A stretch of DNA of 64,000 nucleotides from Anaeromyxobacter diazotrophicus (GTDB lineage: Bacteria > Myxococcota > Myxococcia > Myxococcales > Anaeromyxobacteraceae): assembly GCF_013340205.1 (NCBI RefSeq), contig NZ_BJTG01000002.1, positions 248,001 through 312,000 on the forward strand, given 5' to 3'. Positions 37,785 through 46,408 of the stretch are shown piece after piece. Each line of letters starts with the position of its first letter. Positions within the stretch are counted from its first letter, which is position 1. Below the pieces are notes generated by a model. That model was not told the DNA's origin and made no database searches. It saw only the letters and a program-made list of their open reading frames with translations. The translations under genes were made by a program, and so were the position numbers.

Positions 37785-39032
37785 ATGCGCTGGCTCTCCG
37801 CCGCCCTCCCCGCGCTGCGCCACCGCAACCTGCGGCTGTTCTTCGGCGGCCAGTGCGTCTCGCTGGTCGGCACCTGGATGCAGTCGGTCGCCCAGGGCTG
37901 GCTCGTCTACCGGCTCACCGGCTCCACCGCCATGCTGGGGCTGCTCGGGTTCCTGGCGCAGGTGCCGGTGTTCCTGTTCGGCATCCTCGCGGGCTCGCTC
38001 GCCGACCGCTACCCGCGGCGCCGCATCGTCCTCATCACCCAGGTGAACGCGGTGATCCAGGCGACGGCGCTGGCGGCCCTCACGCTCACCGGCGTGGTGC
38101 AGCCCTGGATGCTGCTCGTGCTGGTGTGCCTGCTCGGGCTCTCGAACGCCTTCGAGATCCCGGCGCGCCAGGCGCTCCTGGGCGAGATCGCCGGCGAGGA
38201 CATGCCGAACGCGCTCGCGCTCAACTCGAGCGTGGTGAACGGCGCGCGCGCGGTGGGGCCGGCGCTGGCCGGCTGGGCGGTGGCCGCGCTGGGCGAGGGG
38301 GTCTGCTTCGCGGTGAACGCGGTGAGCTTCGCGGGCACGCTGTGGGCGCTGGCGGTGATGGACCTGCCGCCCGCGCGCCCGCACCTGGGCAGCCGCCGCG
38401 GGCACCTGCTGGAGGGGCTCGCCTACGCCGGCCGGACGACGCACGTGCGCGCGCTGCTCCTCCTCCTCGGGCTGACGAGCTTCTTCGGGCTGCCCTACCT
38501 GAGCCTGCTCCCCGCCTTCGCCAAGGACGTGCTGGGCGGCGACGCGCGGCTGCTCGGGACGATGCAGGCGTGCGCCGGCGTGGGCGCGCTCGCCGCGGGC
38601 GTGTCGCTCGTCCTCCGCCGCGGGCTGCGCGGGCTGGGGCGACGGGTGGCCTTCGGGGCGAGCGCGCTCGGGCTCGGGCTCACCGGGCTCGCGCTCTCCC
38701 GGAGCCCGGCGCTCTCCTGCGCCGCGCTGGTGCTGGTCGGCTTCGGCTTCCTCACCCAGGCCGCCGGGACCATGACGCTCCTGCAGGGCCTCGCGCCGGC
38801 GGAGATGCGGGGCCGGGTCATGGGGCTCTTCTCGACCCTGTTCATCGGGACGACGCCGTTCGGCTCGCTCGTGGGCGGCCTCGCCGCGGGGCGCTACGGT
38901 GTCGGGCGGGTGCTGCTCGCCGGCGCGGCGGTGGTGCTCGCCGCGAGCGCCGGGTTCCACCTCTTCCTGCCGCGGCTCCGCCGCACCGTGCTGGCGCAGC
39001 ACCCGACCCTGTTCCCGCCGCAGGTGCCGTGA
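37785..39032 (+). CDS. MFS transporter (EntS/DUF894-like)
   Basis: A 415-residue major facilitator with about 12 TM helices, starting LRHRNLRLFFGGQCVSLVGTWMQ, typical of the EntS-like/DUF894 exporters. The loop 2-3 motif GSLADRYPRRRI is clear. Substrate not predictable; siderophore and drug exporters belong here. The ATG at 37785 has no Shine-Dalgarno; TACACT at 37769-37774 ends 10 nt before it. Divergent from the MATE gene with 65 bp between. Confidence 0.88.
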   Translation: MRWLSAALPALRHRNLRLFFGGQCVSLVGTWMQSVAQGWLVYRLTGSTAMLGLLGFLAQVPVFLFGILAGSLADRYPRRRIVLITQVNAVIQATALAALTLTGVVQPWMLLVLVCLLGLSNAFEIPARQALLGEIAGEDMPNALALNSSVVNGARAVGPALAGWAVAALGEGVCFAVNAVSFAGTLWALAVMDLPPARPHLGSRRGHLLEGLAYAGRTTHVRALLLLLGLTSFFGLPYLSLLPAFAKDVLGGDARLLGTMQACAGVGALAAGVSLVLRRGLRGLGRRVAFGASALGLGLTGLALSRSPALSCAALVLVGFGFLTQAAGTMTLLQGLAPAEMRGRVMGLFSTLFIGTTPFGSLVGGLAAGRYGVGRVLLAGAAVVLAASAGFHLFLPRLRRTVLAQHPTLFPPQVP

Positions 39033-39149
39033 GCGGCTTCGTACCGGGACGGTGAAGGCAGGGTTCCTGCTCCGGGTCGGGGGCTCGCGCGGCTGCGCCG
39101 CGCTCGACGTAAGCTGGACGCCGGTTCAGGGCCATGCCAGGATGACCGC

Positions 39150-39716
39150 GTGGTCGTCCTCGGCATCGATCCCGGAACGCAGCGCTGCGGGTACGGGATC
39201 GTCGCCCGCCGCGACGGACGCCTGGTGCGCCTCGCCTCCGGCGTCATCGTCCCCGGCGCGCTGCCCATGGCCGAGCGGCTCGGCCTCATCCTCGACGGCC
39301 TGACGCGGCTCCTCGCGCTGGAGCGGGTCGAGGCGGTCGCGGTCGAGACCGCCTTCTGCGGGCGCTCGCCGCGCTCGGCGCTGGCGCTGGGGCAGGCGCG
39401 CGGGGTGGTGCTGGCGGCCGCGGCGCGGGCCGGGCTGGCCGTGCACGAGTACGCGCCGGCCGAGGTGAAGCGCGCCTTCACCGGCAGCGGGCGCGCCGAC
39501 AAGGGGCAGATGCTCCGCACCGCCCGCGCGCTGTTCGGGCTCGAGGCGCGCCTCGCCGACGAGGCCGACGCGGTCGCCATCGCGGTCTGCCACCTGGCGC
39601 GCGGCCACCGCGCCCCGCCGCCCCGCGCCGCGGCGCGCCCGGCCACCGCCGGCGCCAGGCTCCGCGCGTCCGGCGCCCTGCGCCCCTCCGTCCGCCGCTT
39701 CGCCGAGGCCCCGTGA
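39150..39716 (+). CDS. ruvC: Holliday junction resolvase RuvC
   Basis: RNase H-fold endonuclease that cuts Holliday junctions. Catalytic Asp7 in [12 protein letters not shown], the glutamate in [20 protein letters not shown], and the C-terminal [12 protein letters not shown] acidic pair are all visible. 188 residues, with a basic tail. GTG start at 39150. Its TGA overlaps the ruvA GTG (GTGA), so ruvC-ruvA are coupled and ruvB follows. Confidence 0.95.
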   Translation: MVVLGIDPGTQRCGYGIVARRDGRLVRLASGVIVPGALPMAERLGLILDGLTRLLALERVEAVAVETAFCGRSPRSALALGQARGVVLAAAARAGLAVHEYAPAEVKRAFTGSGRADKGQMLRTARALFGLEARLADEADAVAIAVCHLARGHRAPPPRAAARPATAGARLRASGALRPSVRRFAEAP

Positions 39717-40306
39717 TCGCGCGCCTCACCGGCACGTTGGCCGAGAAGCGCGACGACCACGCCATCGTCGACGTGAACGGCGTCGGCTACCGGGTGCAGC
39801 TCTCGGCGCTCTCGCTGGCGGCGCTCCCGCCGCCCGGCGAGCGGGTCGCGGTCCGCACCTACACCCACGTCCGCGAGGACGCGCTCCAGCTCTTCGGCTT
39901 CGCCACCGAGGAGGAGGAGTCGGTGTTCCACGAGCTCATGGGCGTGAAGAACGTCGGCCCGCGGGCGGCCCAGAACATCCTCTCCGGCATCGCGCCGCGC
40001 GAGCTGGCGCGGGCGGTCGCGGAGGGCGACGTGGCGCGCCTCACCAAGGTGCCCGGGGTCGGCAAGAAGACCGCCGAGCGCCTCGTGGTGGAGCTCAAGG
40101 AGAAGCTCGTCGCGCTGGCCCGGGCGGCCGCCCCCCGGACGCCGGGCGCCGCGGCCGGGCTCTTCGATCAGCTCGAGCAGGCGCTCACCGGGCTCGGGTT
40201 CAAGCCCGCCCAGGCGTCCGCGGCGGCCGACGCGCTGCGCGAGCAGGGCGGGGAGCGCCCGCTGGACGAGCTCCTGCGCGAGGCGCTGAAGCTCCTGCGC
40301 TCCTGA
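39713..40306 (+). CDS. ruvA: Holliday junction branch-migration protein RuvA
   Basis: A 197-residue junction-recognition subunit. It has an N-terminal OB fold ([20 protein letters not shown]), a helix-hairpin-helix region ([19 protein letters not shown] and [20 protein letters not shown]), and a C-terminal RuvB-binding domain ([19 protein letters not shown]). The GTG start overlaps the ruvC stop. Works with RuvB to drive branch migration and with RuvC for resolution. Confidence 0.95.
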   Translation: MIARLTGTLAEKRDDHAIVDVNGVGYRVQLSALSLAALPPPGERVAVRTYTHVREDALQLFGFATEEEESVFHELMGVKNVGPRAAQNILSGIAPRELARAVAEGDVARLTKVPGVGKKTAERLVVELKEKLVALARAAAPRTPGAAAGLFDQLEQALTGLGFKPAQASAAADALREQGGERPLDELLREALKLLRS

Positions 40307-40341
40307 CCCGGCGTCGGAAGGGTCTGCTACCCTCTCCCGCG

Positions 40342-41370
40342 ATGTCACCGCGCCCCGTCCGCGAGGTCTCCGCCGAGGCGAAGGAGGGCGAGGCGCGCCT
40401 CGAGCAGTCGCTCCGCCCCGCCACCTTCGACGAGTACGTCGGCCAGGAGAAGCTCGTCTCGAACTTCCGCGTCTACGCGCGCGCCGCCCGCGAGCGCGGC
40501 GACGCGCTCGACCACGTGCTCCTCTCCGGCCCGCCCGGGCTCGGCAAGACCTCGCTGGCGCACATCCTCGCCCGCGAGCTGCAGGTGAACCTGCACGTGA
40601 CGAGCGGCCCGGCGCTGGTGAAGAAGGGCGACCTGGCGGGGCTGCTGACCGCCCTGCAGCCGCGCGACATCCTCTTCATCGACGAGATCCACCGGCTTTC
40701 GCCGGCGGTCGAGGAGGCGCTCTACCCGGCGATGGAGGACTTCCGCTTCGACGTGGTGCTCGGGGCCGGCATCGGCGCCCAGACCATGGAGATGAAGCTC
40801 GAGCGCTTCACGCTCGTCGGCGCCACCACGCGCACCGGGCTCCTCGCGAGCCCGCTCCGCGACCGGTTCCCCATCCAGGAGCGGCTCGACTACTACGGCG
40901 CCCCGGAGCTGCACGAGATCGTGCAGCGGGCGGCCCGGAAGCTCGGCCTCGCCTTCGCGCCGGACGGCGCCGAGGAGCTGGCGCGGCGCGCGCGCGGCAC
41001 CCCGCGGATCGCGCTCCGGCTCCTGCAGCGCGCGCGCGACTTCGCCCAGGTGGAGGGCGACGGCCGCCTCGACCGGCGCATCGTGGACGTCACCCTCGCG
41101 CGGCTGGAGGTGGACGCGAACGGGCTCGACGGGATGGACCGGCGCATCCTCGCCTGCGTCATCGACACCTTCGGCGGCGGGCCGGTCGGCATCGACGCCG
41201 TGGCCGCGGCGGTGGGCGAGGAGGGGCAGACGCTCGAGGACGTCTACGAGCCGTTCCTCGTCCGCGAGGGGTACCTGGCGCGCTCGCCGCGAGGCCGGGT
41301 GGCGCTGCCGGCCGCGTACGCGCACCTGGGGAAGACGAAGCCCGCCGGCAAGCAGGGCGGGCTCTTCTAG
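40342..41370 (+). CDS. ruvB: Holliday junction helicase motor RuvB
   Basis: A 342-residue AAA+ ATPase with Walker A GPPGLGKTSLAH, Walker B ILFIDEIHRL, the RuvB signature FDEYVGQEKL and the C-terminal winged helix (GGGPVGIDAVAAAVGEE). Third gene of ruvCAB. It lies 35 bp after ruvA; a TACCCT hexamer (40328-40333) 8 nt before the ATG, without a Shine-Dalgarno, may allow a separate leaderless transcript. Confidence 0.96.
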   Translation: MSPRPVREVSAEAKEGEARLEQSLRPATFDEYVGQEKLVSNFRVYARAARERGDALDHVLLSGPPGLGKTSLAHILARELQVNLHVTSGPALVKKGDLAGLLTALQPRDILFIDEIHRLSPAVEEALYPAMEDFRFDVVLGAGIGAQTMEMKLERFTLVGATTRTGLLASPLRDRFPIQERLDYYGAPELHEIVQRAARKLGLAFAPDGAEELARRARGTPRIALRLLQRARDFAQVEGDGRLDRRIVDVTLARLEVDANGLDGMDRRILACVIDTFGGGPVGIDAVAAAVGEEGQTLEDVYEPFLVREGYLARSPRGRVALPAAYAHLGKTKPAGKQGGLF

Positions 41371-41391
41371 GCCACCCGGGCCCACGGCGCC

Positions 41392-42093
41392 CTACCAGCC
41401 GCGCCGGCTCACGGTCCACCCGGTCCGCGGGGCGAGCGTCTTCACCAGCACGAACCCCGTGACGAATCCGCCCACGTGTGCCGCGAAAGCGACACCGCTG
41501 CCCTGGTCCCCCATGAAGGCGCTGAGGAGCTGGAGCACGAACCAGAGGCCGATGAAGAAGACGGCCGGCACGTAGATGAGCCGGATGAAGATGAAGATGG
41601 GCACGAGGGTGAGCACCCGGGCGCGCGGGAAGAGGATCATGTAGGCGGCGAGGACGCCGGCGATGGCGCCGCTCGCGCCGACCATCGGGACGAGCAGGGA
41701 GGCCTCGTCCCCGGCGGCCGCCGCCACCCCCACCTGCGCGAGCGCCGCCGCGACCCCGCACGCGAGGTAGAACAGCAGGAAGCGGAACCGGCCCAGCACG
41801 TCCTCCACGTTGTTCCCGAAGATCCACAGGAACAGCATGTTCCCGGCGATGTGCATGAACCCGCCGTGGAGGAACATGCTGGTGAGGACGGTGAACGGCG
41901 GCGGCACCAGGTCCGCGGGCGGCACGTCGCGCAGGCTGAGGATCTCGTAGGGGATGGCCCCGCCCACCTGCACCGACAGTGGCAGCCCCACGACGGCGAT
42001 CTGCCACAGGAAGGCGGCCACGTTCCCCCCGATGAGGGCGATGGTGACGACCGGCGGCCGCCGGACGGGGACGTCGTCCTTGAGAGGGATCAC
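41392..42093 (-). CDS. Rhomboid-family intramembrane serine protease
   Basis: A 233-residue membrane protease with six or seven TM helices. The catalytic serine is Ser141 in GASGAIAG and the catalytic His206 lies in AAHVGGF; the oxyanion-side HIAGNMLFLW is at 81-90 and FLHGGFMH precedes it. Probably cleaves TM substrates within the inner membrane; substrates unknown. GTG start at 42093. Confidence 0.9.
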   Translation of the reverse strand: MIPLKDDVPVRRPPVVTIALIGGNVAAFLWQIAVVGLPLSVQVGGAIPYEILSLRDVPPADLVPPPFTVLTSMFLHGGFMHIAGNMLFLWIFGNNVEDVLGRFRFLLFYLACGVAAALAQVGVAAAAGDEASLLVPMVGASGAIAGVLAAYMILFPRARVLTLVPIFIFIRLIYVPAVFFIGLWFVLQLLSAFMGDQGSGVAFAAHVGGFVTGFVLVKTLAPRTGWTVSRRGW

Positions 42094-42336
42094 GGGGGGC
42101 TCATCAGGAGCAGGACTTTCTTCCCTGCGTCAATGCGCATGCTATAACCCGCCGCGTCAGATCTGCGTCCGATGTTGCAGACCGTGACACCCATGTCGCA
42201 CCGGGGGGGGCTGTGACCGGCGGCTCGGCCGGGTGGGCGAAGAAGGCAGCCCGCTCACACTGCCAAGCTGAAGGAAATTACAGCGGATTCAGGATGGGTG
42301 CGCGAGTCGCCCCGGAGACCCTCGCGGCTTGCGGCG

Positions 42337-42352
42337 CGGCACATGGCTTGCT
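42337..42352 (+). promoter_or_regulatory. Sigma-54-like site upstream of lpxC
   Basis: CGGCACATGGCTTGCT has GG and GC at the correct -24/-12 spacing and matches GGCAC-N5-TTGC exactly. Predicted start near 42363, about 83 nt before the lpxC ATG. One such match is expected by chance in a window of this size, so it is tentative. The remaining part of the 42094-42445 gap has a lower-GC stretch near 42270 and a TATAAC near 42143, but no gene I can support. Confidence 0.35.
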
Positions 42353-42445
42353 GGAACGCCTGCCGCGGCAGCGGTTCGACTTTGGACCGCACCCCGCGCA
42401 GGCGTCAGGGGTTCAGAGGCGAGCGGGACGGAGGACGGCGTCGGA

Positions 42446-43366
42446 ATGGCGAACTGGAACCAACGGACGGTGGCGCGCAAGGTGACTTGCCGCGGCGTGG
42501 GCCTGCACTCGGGCCGCCCGGCGAGCCTGACGCTCGCCCCGGCCGCGCCCGACGCCGGCGTCACCTTCTTCCGCCGTGATCTCGGGGTCGAGATCCCCGC
42601 CCGCGCCGAGCACGTCGTCGACACGCAGCTCTCCACCAGCCTGGGCCTCGGCCCGGCGCGCGTCGCGACCGTCGAGCACGTGCTGGCGGCGCTCACGGGC
42701 ATGGGCGTCGACAACTGCCGCGTCGAGCTGGACGGGCCGGAGATCCCCATCCTCGACGGCTCCGCCGCGCCCTTCGTCTACCTGCTCCAGGAGGCGGGGG
42801 TCCGCACGCAGCGCGCGGGCAAGCGCTTCCTCATCGTGAAGCGCCCGGTCGAGGCGCGCGAGGGCGACAAGGTGGCGCGCGTCGAGCCCGCCCCGGAGCT
42901 GTCGGTCCGCTTCACCGTCGACTTCGGCCACCCGCTCATCACCGACCAGACCTTCTCCTTCGTCTTCTCCGACCGCGTCTTCGCGCGGGAGGTGGCGCGC
43001 GCCCGCACCTTCTGCTTCCTGCGCGACGTCGAGCGCATGCAGGCGGCCGGGCTCGCGCTCGGCGGCAGCCTCGACAACGCCATCGTGGTGGACGAGTTCT
43101 CGATCCTGAATCCCGGCGGGCTGCGCTACCCCGACGAGTTCGCCCGGCACAAGGTGCTCGACGCCATGGGCGACCTCTCGCTGCTGGGCATGCCGCTCAT
43201 CGCGACCTTCACCGCCCGGCGCAGCGGCCACGCCCTCAACCAGGCGCTCGTCAAGAAGCTCCTGGCCGACCCGACCGCGCACGCGGTCGTGCAGATCGGG
43301 GCCGACGAGGAGCTGGAGCCGCTGCAGATCCGGCTGCCCGCCCTCGGCGCGCTCGACGCCGCCTAG
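42446..43366 (+). CDS. lpxC: UDP-3-O-acyl-N-acetylglucosamine deacetylase
   Basis: Zinc amidase that performs the committed step of lipid A synthesis. Zinc ligands are His78 (VEHVLAAL), His235 and Asp239 (ARHKVLDAMGDL); the catalytic base region is LDGSAAPFV and the catalytic His262 is in SGHALNQ. 306 residues. ATG at 42446 with GGAGGA about 10 nt upstream. It confirms an outer-membrane, LPS-bearing organism. Single gene followed by a strong hairpin. Confidence 0.94.
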   Translation: MANWNQRTVARKVTCRGVGLHSGRPASLTLAPAAPDAGVTFFRRDLGVEIPARAEHVVDTQLSTSLGLGPARVATVEHVLAALTGMGVDNCRVELDGPEIPILDGSAAPFVYLLQEAGVRTQRAGKRFLIVKRPVEAREGDKVARVEPAPELSVRFTVDFGHPLITDQTFSFVFSDRVFAREVARARTFCFLRDVERMQAAGLALGGSLDNAIVVDEFSILNPGGLRYPDEFARHKVLDAMGDLSLLGMPLIATFTARRSGHALNQALVKKLLADPTAHAVVQIGADEELEPLQIRLPALGALDAA

Positions 43367-43383
43367 GCTCCGGCCGTCCGCTC

Positions 43384-43419
43384 CACCCCTCGCTTCGCGC
43401 TGCGCCCCGGCGAGGGGTG
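43384..43419. terminator. Hairpin after lpxC
   Basis: Perfect 10-bp inverted repeat CACCCCTCGC (43384-43393) / GCGAGGGGTG (43410-43419) with a 16-nt loop, 17 bp past the lpxC stop. Likely terminator. Confidence 0.6.
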
Positions 43420-43470
43420 TGCGCCCGTGCCGTCCTTCACGTCCCCGCCTGCCCGCCCCAGCTTGGAGGC

Positions 43471-43896
43471 ATGGACCGTGAGCGGATCGATGGCGGGCGC
43501 GTCGCGCGCCGCCTGGCGGCGGGGCAGGGCGCGTTCTTCCTGGCGACCGGGCTGTGGCCGATCATGCACCTGCGCTCGTTCGAGGCGGTGACGGGGCCGA
43601 AGCTCGAGGGCTGGCTGGTGAAGACGGTGGGGGCGCTCATCGCGGTCGCGGGCGCCGCGCTGCTGGTGGCCGCGCGGCAGCGCCCGCCGGGGCCGGAGAC
43701 GGCGGTCCTGGGCGCGGGCATGGCGGGGGCGCTGGGCGCGATCGACGTGTGGTACGCCGGGCGGCGCCGCCGCATCCACCCCATCTACCTGGCGGACGCG
43801 GCGCTCGAGCTCGGGTTCGCCGGGGCCTGGGCCGCGGCGCTCCCCGCGCTGCTGTCGCCGCCGGACCCCGACGCGTCGCGCGCCGCGGTCGGGTAG
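43471..43896 (+). CDS. Small conserved membrane protein of unknown function
   Basis: A 141-residue protein with three or four hydrophobic segments (AFFLATGLWPIMHL, GALIAVAGAALLVAA, AVLGAGMAGALGAI, ALELGFAGAWAAALPALL), small loops and no catalytic motif. The ATG at 43471 has GGAGG unusually close (spacing about 2 nt). It is 12 bp upstream of the LigD gene and likely co-transcribed. Function unknown. Confidence 0.65.
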   Translation: MDRERIDGGRVARRLAAGQGAFFLATGLWPIMHLRSFEAVTGPKLEGWLVKTVGALIAVAGAALLVAARQRPPGPETAVLGAGMAGALGAIDVWYAGRRRRIHPIYLADAALELGFAGAWAAALPALLSPPDPDASRAAVG

Positions 43897-43908
43897 CGCG
43901 AGGGGGCG

Positions 43909-45435
43909 ATGGGCAAGCTCGACGTCTACGACGCGAAGCGCGACTTCCACGTGACGCCCGAGCCGCCGGGGGATCGGCCGCGGCCGCGAAGGGCGGGGCC
44001 GCTCACGTTCATGATCCACAAGCACCACGCGCGCCGGCTCCACTACGATCTGCGGCTCGAGCTCGACGGGGTGCTCGCGAGCTGGTCCGTGCCGAAGGGG
44101 CCGAGCTATGACCCCGCCGTGAAGCGGCTGGCGGTGGAGACCGAGGACCACCCGCTCGCCTACGGCGGGTTCGAGGGGCGCATCCCGGACGGTGAGTACG
44201 GGGCGGGCGACTCGCTCATCTGGGATCGGGGCACCTGGGACACGGTCCCGCCGGGCCAGGCCGCGCAGCAGAAGCGGAAGGGCCACATCGAGGCGGAGCT
44301 CTCGGGCGAGAAGCTGCGGGGGCGCTGGCACCTCGTGCGGACGCGCGGCGAGGGGGGCAAGCCCGCCTGGCTCTTCTTCAAGGCCAAGGACGACGCCGCC
44401 GACGCGCGGTTCGACGTGGTGGGCGAGCGGCCGGAGTCGGTCGTCTCCGGGCGGCGCGTGACCCGCGGGCCGGTGGCCGCCAAGACCCTCCGCGCGGCGC
44501 ACCCGCCGCCGGTGGACCTGCTCCTGCGCGTGTGGCCGCCGATGCTCGCCACGCTCGCCACCGAGGCCGAGGTCCACCCCGGGGATCGGCTGGAGGTGAA
44601 GTACGACGGGTTCCGGGCGCTCGCCGGCCTCTCGGGCGGGAAGGTCTCGCTCCAGAGCCGCAACGGGCTCGACCTCGGGCCGCGCTTCCCGGCGGTGGCG
44701 GCGGCGCTGGGCCACCTCGTCGTCGGCGAGGCGGTGCTGGACGGCGAGGTCGTCGCGAGCGGCGGAGGCGGCTCCGCCTTCGAGGCGCTGCACGGCGACG
44801 GATCGCGCGTGGTCTACGCCGTGTTCGACCTCCTCTGGCTCGACGGCGAGGACCTGAGGGCGCGGCCGCTCGAGGAGCGGCGGGAGCTCCTGGAGAGCCT
44901 GCTGGCCGGGGCCCCGCCGCTGCTGCGCCTGGCCGAGGAGGTGGAGGGGCCCGTCCGGAAGGCGCTGGCGCGGGCGCGGCGCGAGGGGTGGGAGGGGCTC
45001 GTCGCCAAGCGGCCGGGCTCGCGGTACGAGGGCCGCCGCTCGCGCGCGTGGCTCAAGGTGAAGCTCCTCGGGGGGCAGGAGCTGGCGGTGGTGGGGTACA
45101 CGCCGCTCAAGGGCGGCGCGGCGGGCATCGGGGCGCTGCTGCTGGCCGTGCGCGAGGGGCGCCGCTTCGTCTACGCGGGCAAGGTCGGGACGGGTTACAC
45201 CGAGGCGGTCCGGCGCGAGCTCCAGCGCCGGCTCGACCCCGACCGGATCGACGCGCCGGCCGCCGAGGGGGCGCCCAGGATGCGCGACGCGCGCTGGGTC
45301 ACGCCGCGCCTCGTGGCCGAGGTGGCGTTCACGGAGTGGACGAGCGACGGCAGGCTGCGCCACCCGTCGTTCAAGGGGCTGCGGGACGACAAGCGGCCGG
45401 AGGAGGCGGTGCGGGAGCGGCCGCGCGGGCGCTGA
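43909..45435 (+). CDS. ligD: NHEJ DNA ligase LigD: phosphoesterase plus ATP-dependent ligase
   Basis: A 508-residue two-domain LigD. The N-terminal 3'-phosphoesterase domain (about 1-165) has HKHHARRLHYDLRLELDG, SWSVPKGPS and EDHPLAYGGFEG. The ATP ligase domain (about 205-490) has nucleotidyl lysine 231 in EVKYDGFRAL, motif III VFDLLWLDGEDL, motif IV GWEGLVAKRPGS and motif V AWLKVKL. The polymerase domain found in many LigDs is missing here and is encoded separately at 46409-47485 on the other strand beside Ku. Confidence 0.92.
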   Translation: MGKLDVYDAKRDFHVTPEPPGDRPRPRRAGPLTFMIHKHHARRLHYDLRLELDGVLASWSVPKGPSYDPAVKRLAVETEDHPLAYGGFEGRIPDGEYGAGDSLIWDRGTWDTVPPGQAAQQKRKGHIEAELSGEKLRGRWHLVRTRGEGGKPAWLFFKAKDDAADARFDVVGERPESVVSGRRVTRGPVAAKTLRAAHPPPVDLLLRVWPPMLATLATEAEVHPGDRLEVKYDGFRALAGLSGGKVSLQSRNGLDLGPRFPAVAAALGHLVVGEAVLDGEVVASGGGGSAFEALHGDGSRVVYAVFDLLWLDGEDLRARPLEERRELLESLLAGAPPLLRLAEEVEGPVRKALARARREGWEGLVAKRPGSRYEGRRSRAWLKVKLLGGQELAVVGYTPLKGGAAGIGALLLAVREGRRFVYAGKVGTGYTEAVRRELQRRLDPDRIDAPAAEGAPRMRDARWVTPRLVAEVAFTEWTSDGRLRHPSFKGLRDDKRPEEAVRERPRGR

Positions 45436-45441
45436 CGGAGG

Positions 45442-45936
45442 TCAGGGGCGCGGGCGGGCCTCGGGGTGCCCGTCCGCCTGCGCGGCGCGCGCGGCGCGGG
45501 CGCGCGGGGATGGGACGGCCCGCTCCAGCGCGCGCTTCACCAGCAGGGTCGCGATCGCGGTGCCGACGGCGGCCAGGATCTTCTCGCCGGGGGGCGCCTC
45601 CCCGCGGCCGACCCGCTCCGGGTGCTCCATCATCCGCCCCACCGCGACCCGCAGCTGCCGCGCCTTGTAGCTCCGGCGCTGCTTGCGGCGCCCGTTGTAG
45701 ACGAGCAGGGCCACCGAGCCGCCCAGCACCGCCGCGACCGCAAGGCCCGCCAGCGAGATCGCGACCGGGTGCGCCCGCAGCTGGGCGCGCACGTCGAAGA
45801 GCGCGCGGCGCCGGCGGTCGAGCTCGTCCACCAGCTCGCCGAGCTCGCCGCGGAGGCTCGAGATCTCGCCCGCCACCTCGTGCGACGGCCGTGCCACGGC
45901 GCGGCCCGGCTTCACGCCATCCGCTCTTTCGCCCAT
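45442..45936 (-). CDS. Membrane-associated protein with N-terminal coiled coil
   Basis: A 164-residue protein: coiled coil at about 20-50 (EVAGEISSLRGELGELVDEL), one TM segment at about 58-80 (AISLAGLAVAAVLGGSVALLVY), then a basic tail. It resembles the DUF3618/YqjD-type proteins usually paired with YqjE-like holin-family proteins. It overlaps the upstream holin-family gene by 25 bp, so they are one operon. Function probably envelope or ribosome-tethering by family analogy; not shown. Confidence 0.6.
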   Translation of the reverse strand: MGERADGVKPGRAVARPSHEVAGEISSLRGELGELVDELDRRRRALFDVRAQLRAHPVAISLAGLAVAAVLGGSVALLVYNGRRKQRRSYKARQLRVAVGRMMEHPERVGRGEAPPGEKILAAVGTAIATLLVKRALERAVPSPRARAARAAQADGHPEARPRP

Positions 45937-46337
45937 CGCACGTTCTCCTCGACCGAGCGCCGCGTCGACGGCAGCGGCTGACGCACCCGCTTCTTCCACC
46001 CCACCAGCCCGGCCACCGTCCCCACGGCGAGCACCACCGCGGCGACGATCAGCGCCGTCAGCCATCCGGCGAGGACCCCGCCCTCGGCGAGCCCGAACAC
46101 CAGCGCGACCAGCAGCATCTGGACGGTGATCAGCGCGCAGACGCCCGCCACGCCCAGGCCGCTCGCCATCTTCACCTCGGCCCGGAGCTGCTCCCGCGCC
46201 TCGGACTTCGCGAGCTCGATCTCCTTGCGGGCGAGCAGGCTCGCCTTCTGCGCCAGCTGCGTCACCAGCTCCTTGGCGCTGAGCGCCCGAAGGCGCGCCG
46301 CGTCCGGCGCGGACGCTGGGTGATGCGTCGTCTCCAT
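45912..46337 (-). CDS. Phage holin family (YqjE/DUF1469) membrane protein
   Basis: A 141-residue protein. An N-terminal amphipathic coiled segment (SAKELVTQLAQKASLLARKEIELAKSE) precedes two TM helices (GLGVAGVCALITVQMLLVALVF and LTALIVAAVVLAVGTVAGLVG). This is the common holin superfamily III/DUF1469 layout; chromosomal members are stress-linked membrane proteins, not proven holins. GGGGGAGG directly before the ATG gives a clear start. Paired with the following gene by overlap. Confidence 0.75.
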   Translation of the reverse strand: METTHHPASAPDAARLRALSAKELVTQLAQKASLLARKEIELAKSEAREQLRAEVKMASGLGVAGVCALITVQMLLVALVFGLAEGGVLAGWLTALIVAAVVLAVGTVAGLVGWKKRVRQPLPSTRRSVEENVRWAKERMA

Positions 46338-46408
46338 GGTCCTCCCCCGCGCCGGAATCCCCCGACCCCCGGCCAAGCGCTCGCGGAGGGCCCGCGAAGG
46401 CCCTCGCG

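Noticed and set aside
42213-42485. A 90-codon frame ahead of lpxC
   Set aside because: It overlaps the lpxC start and ribosome site, has no ribosome site of its own and no coding-like pattern.
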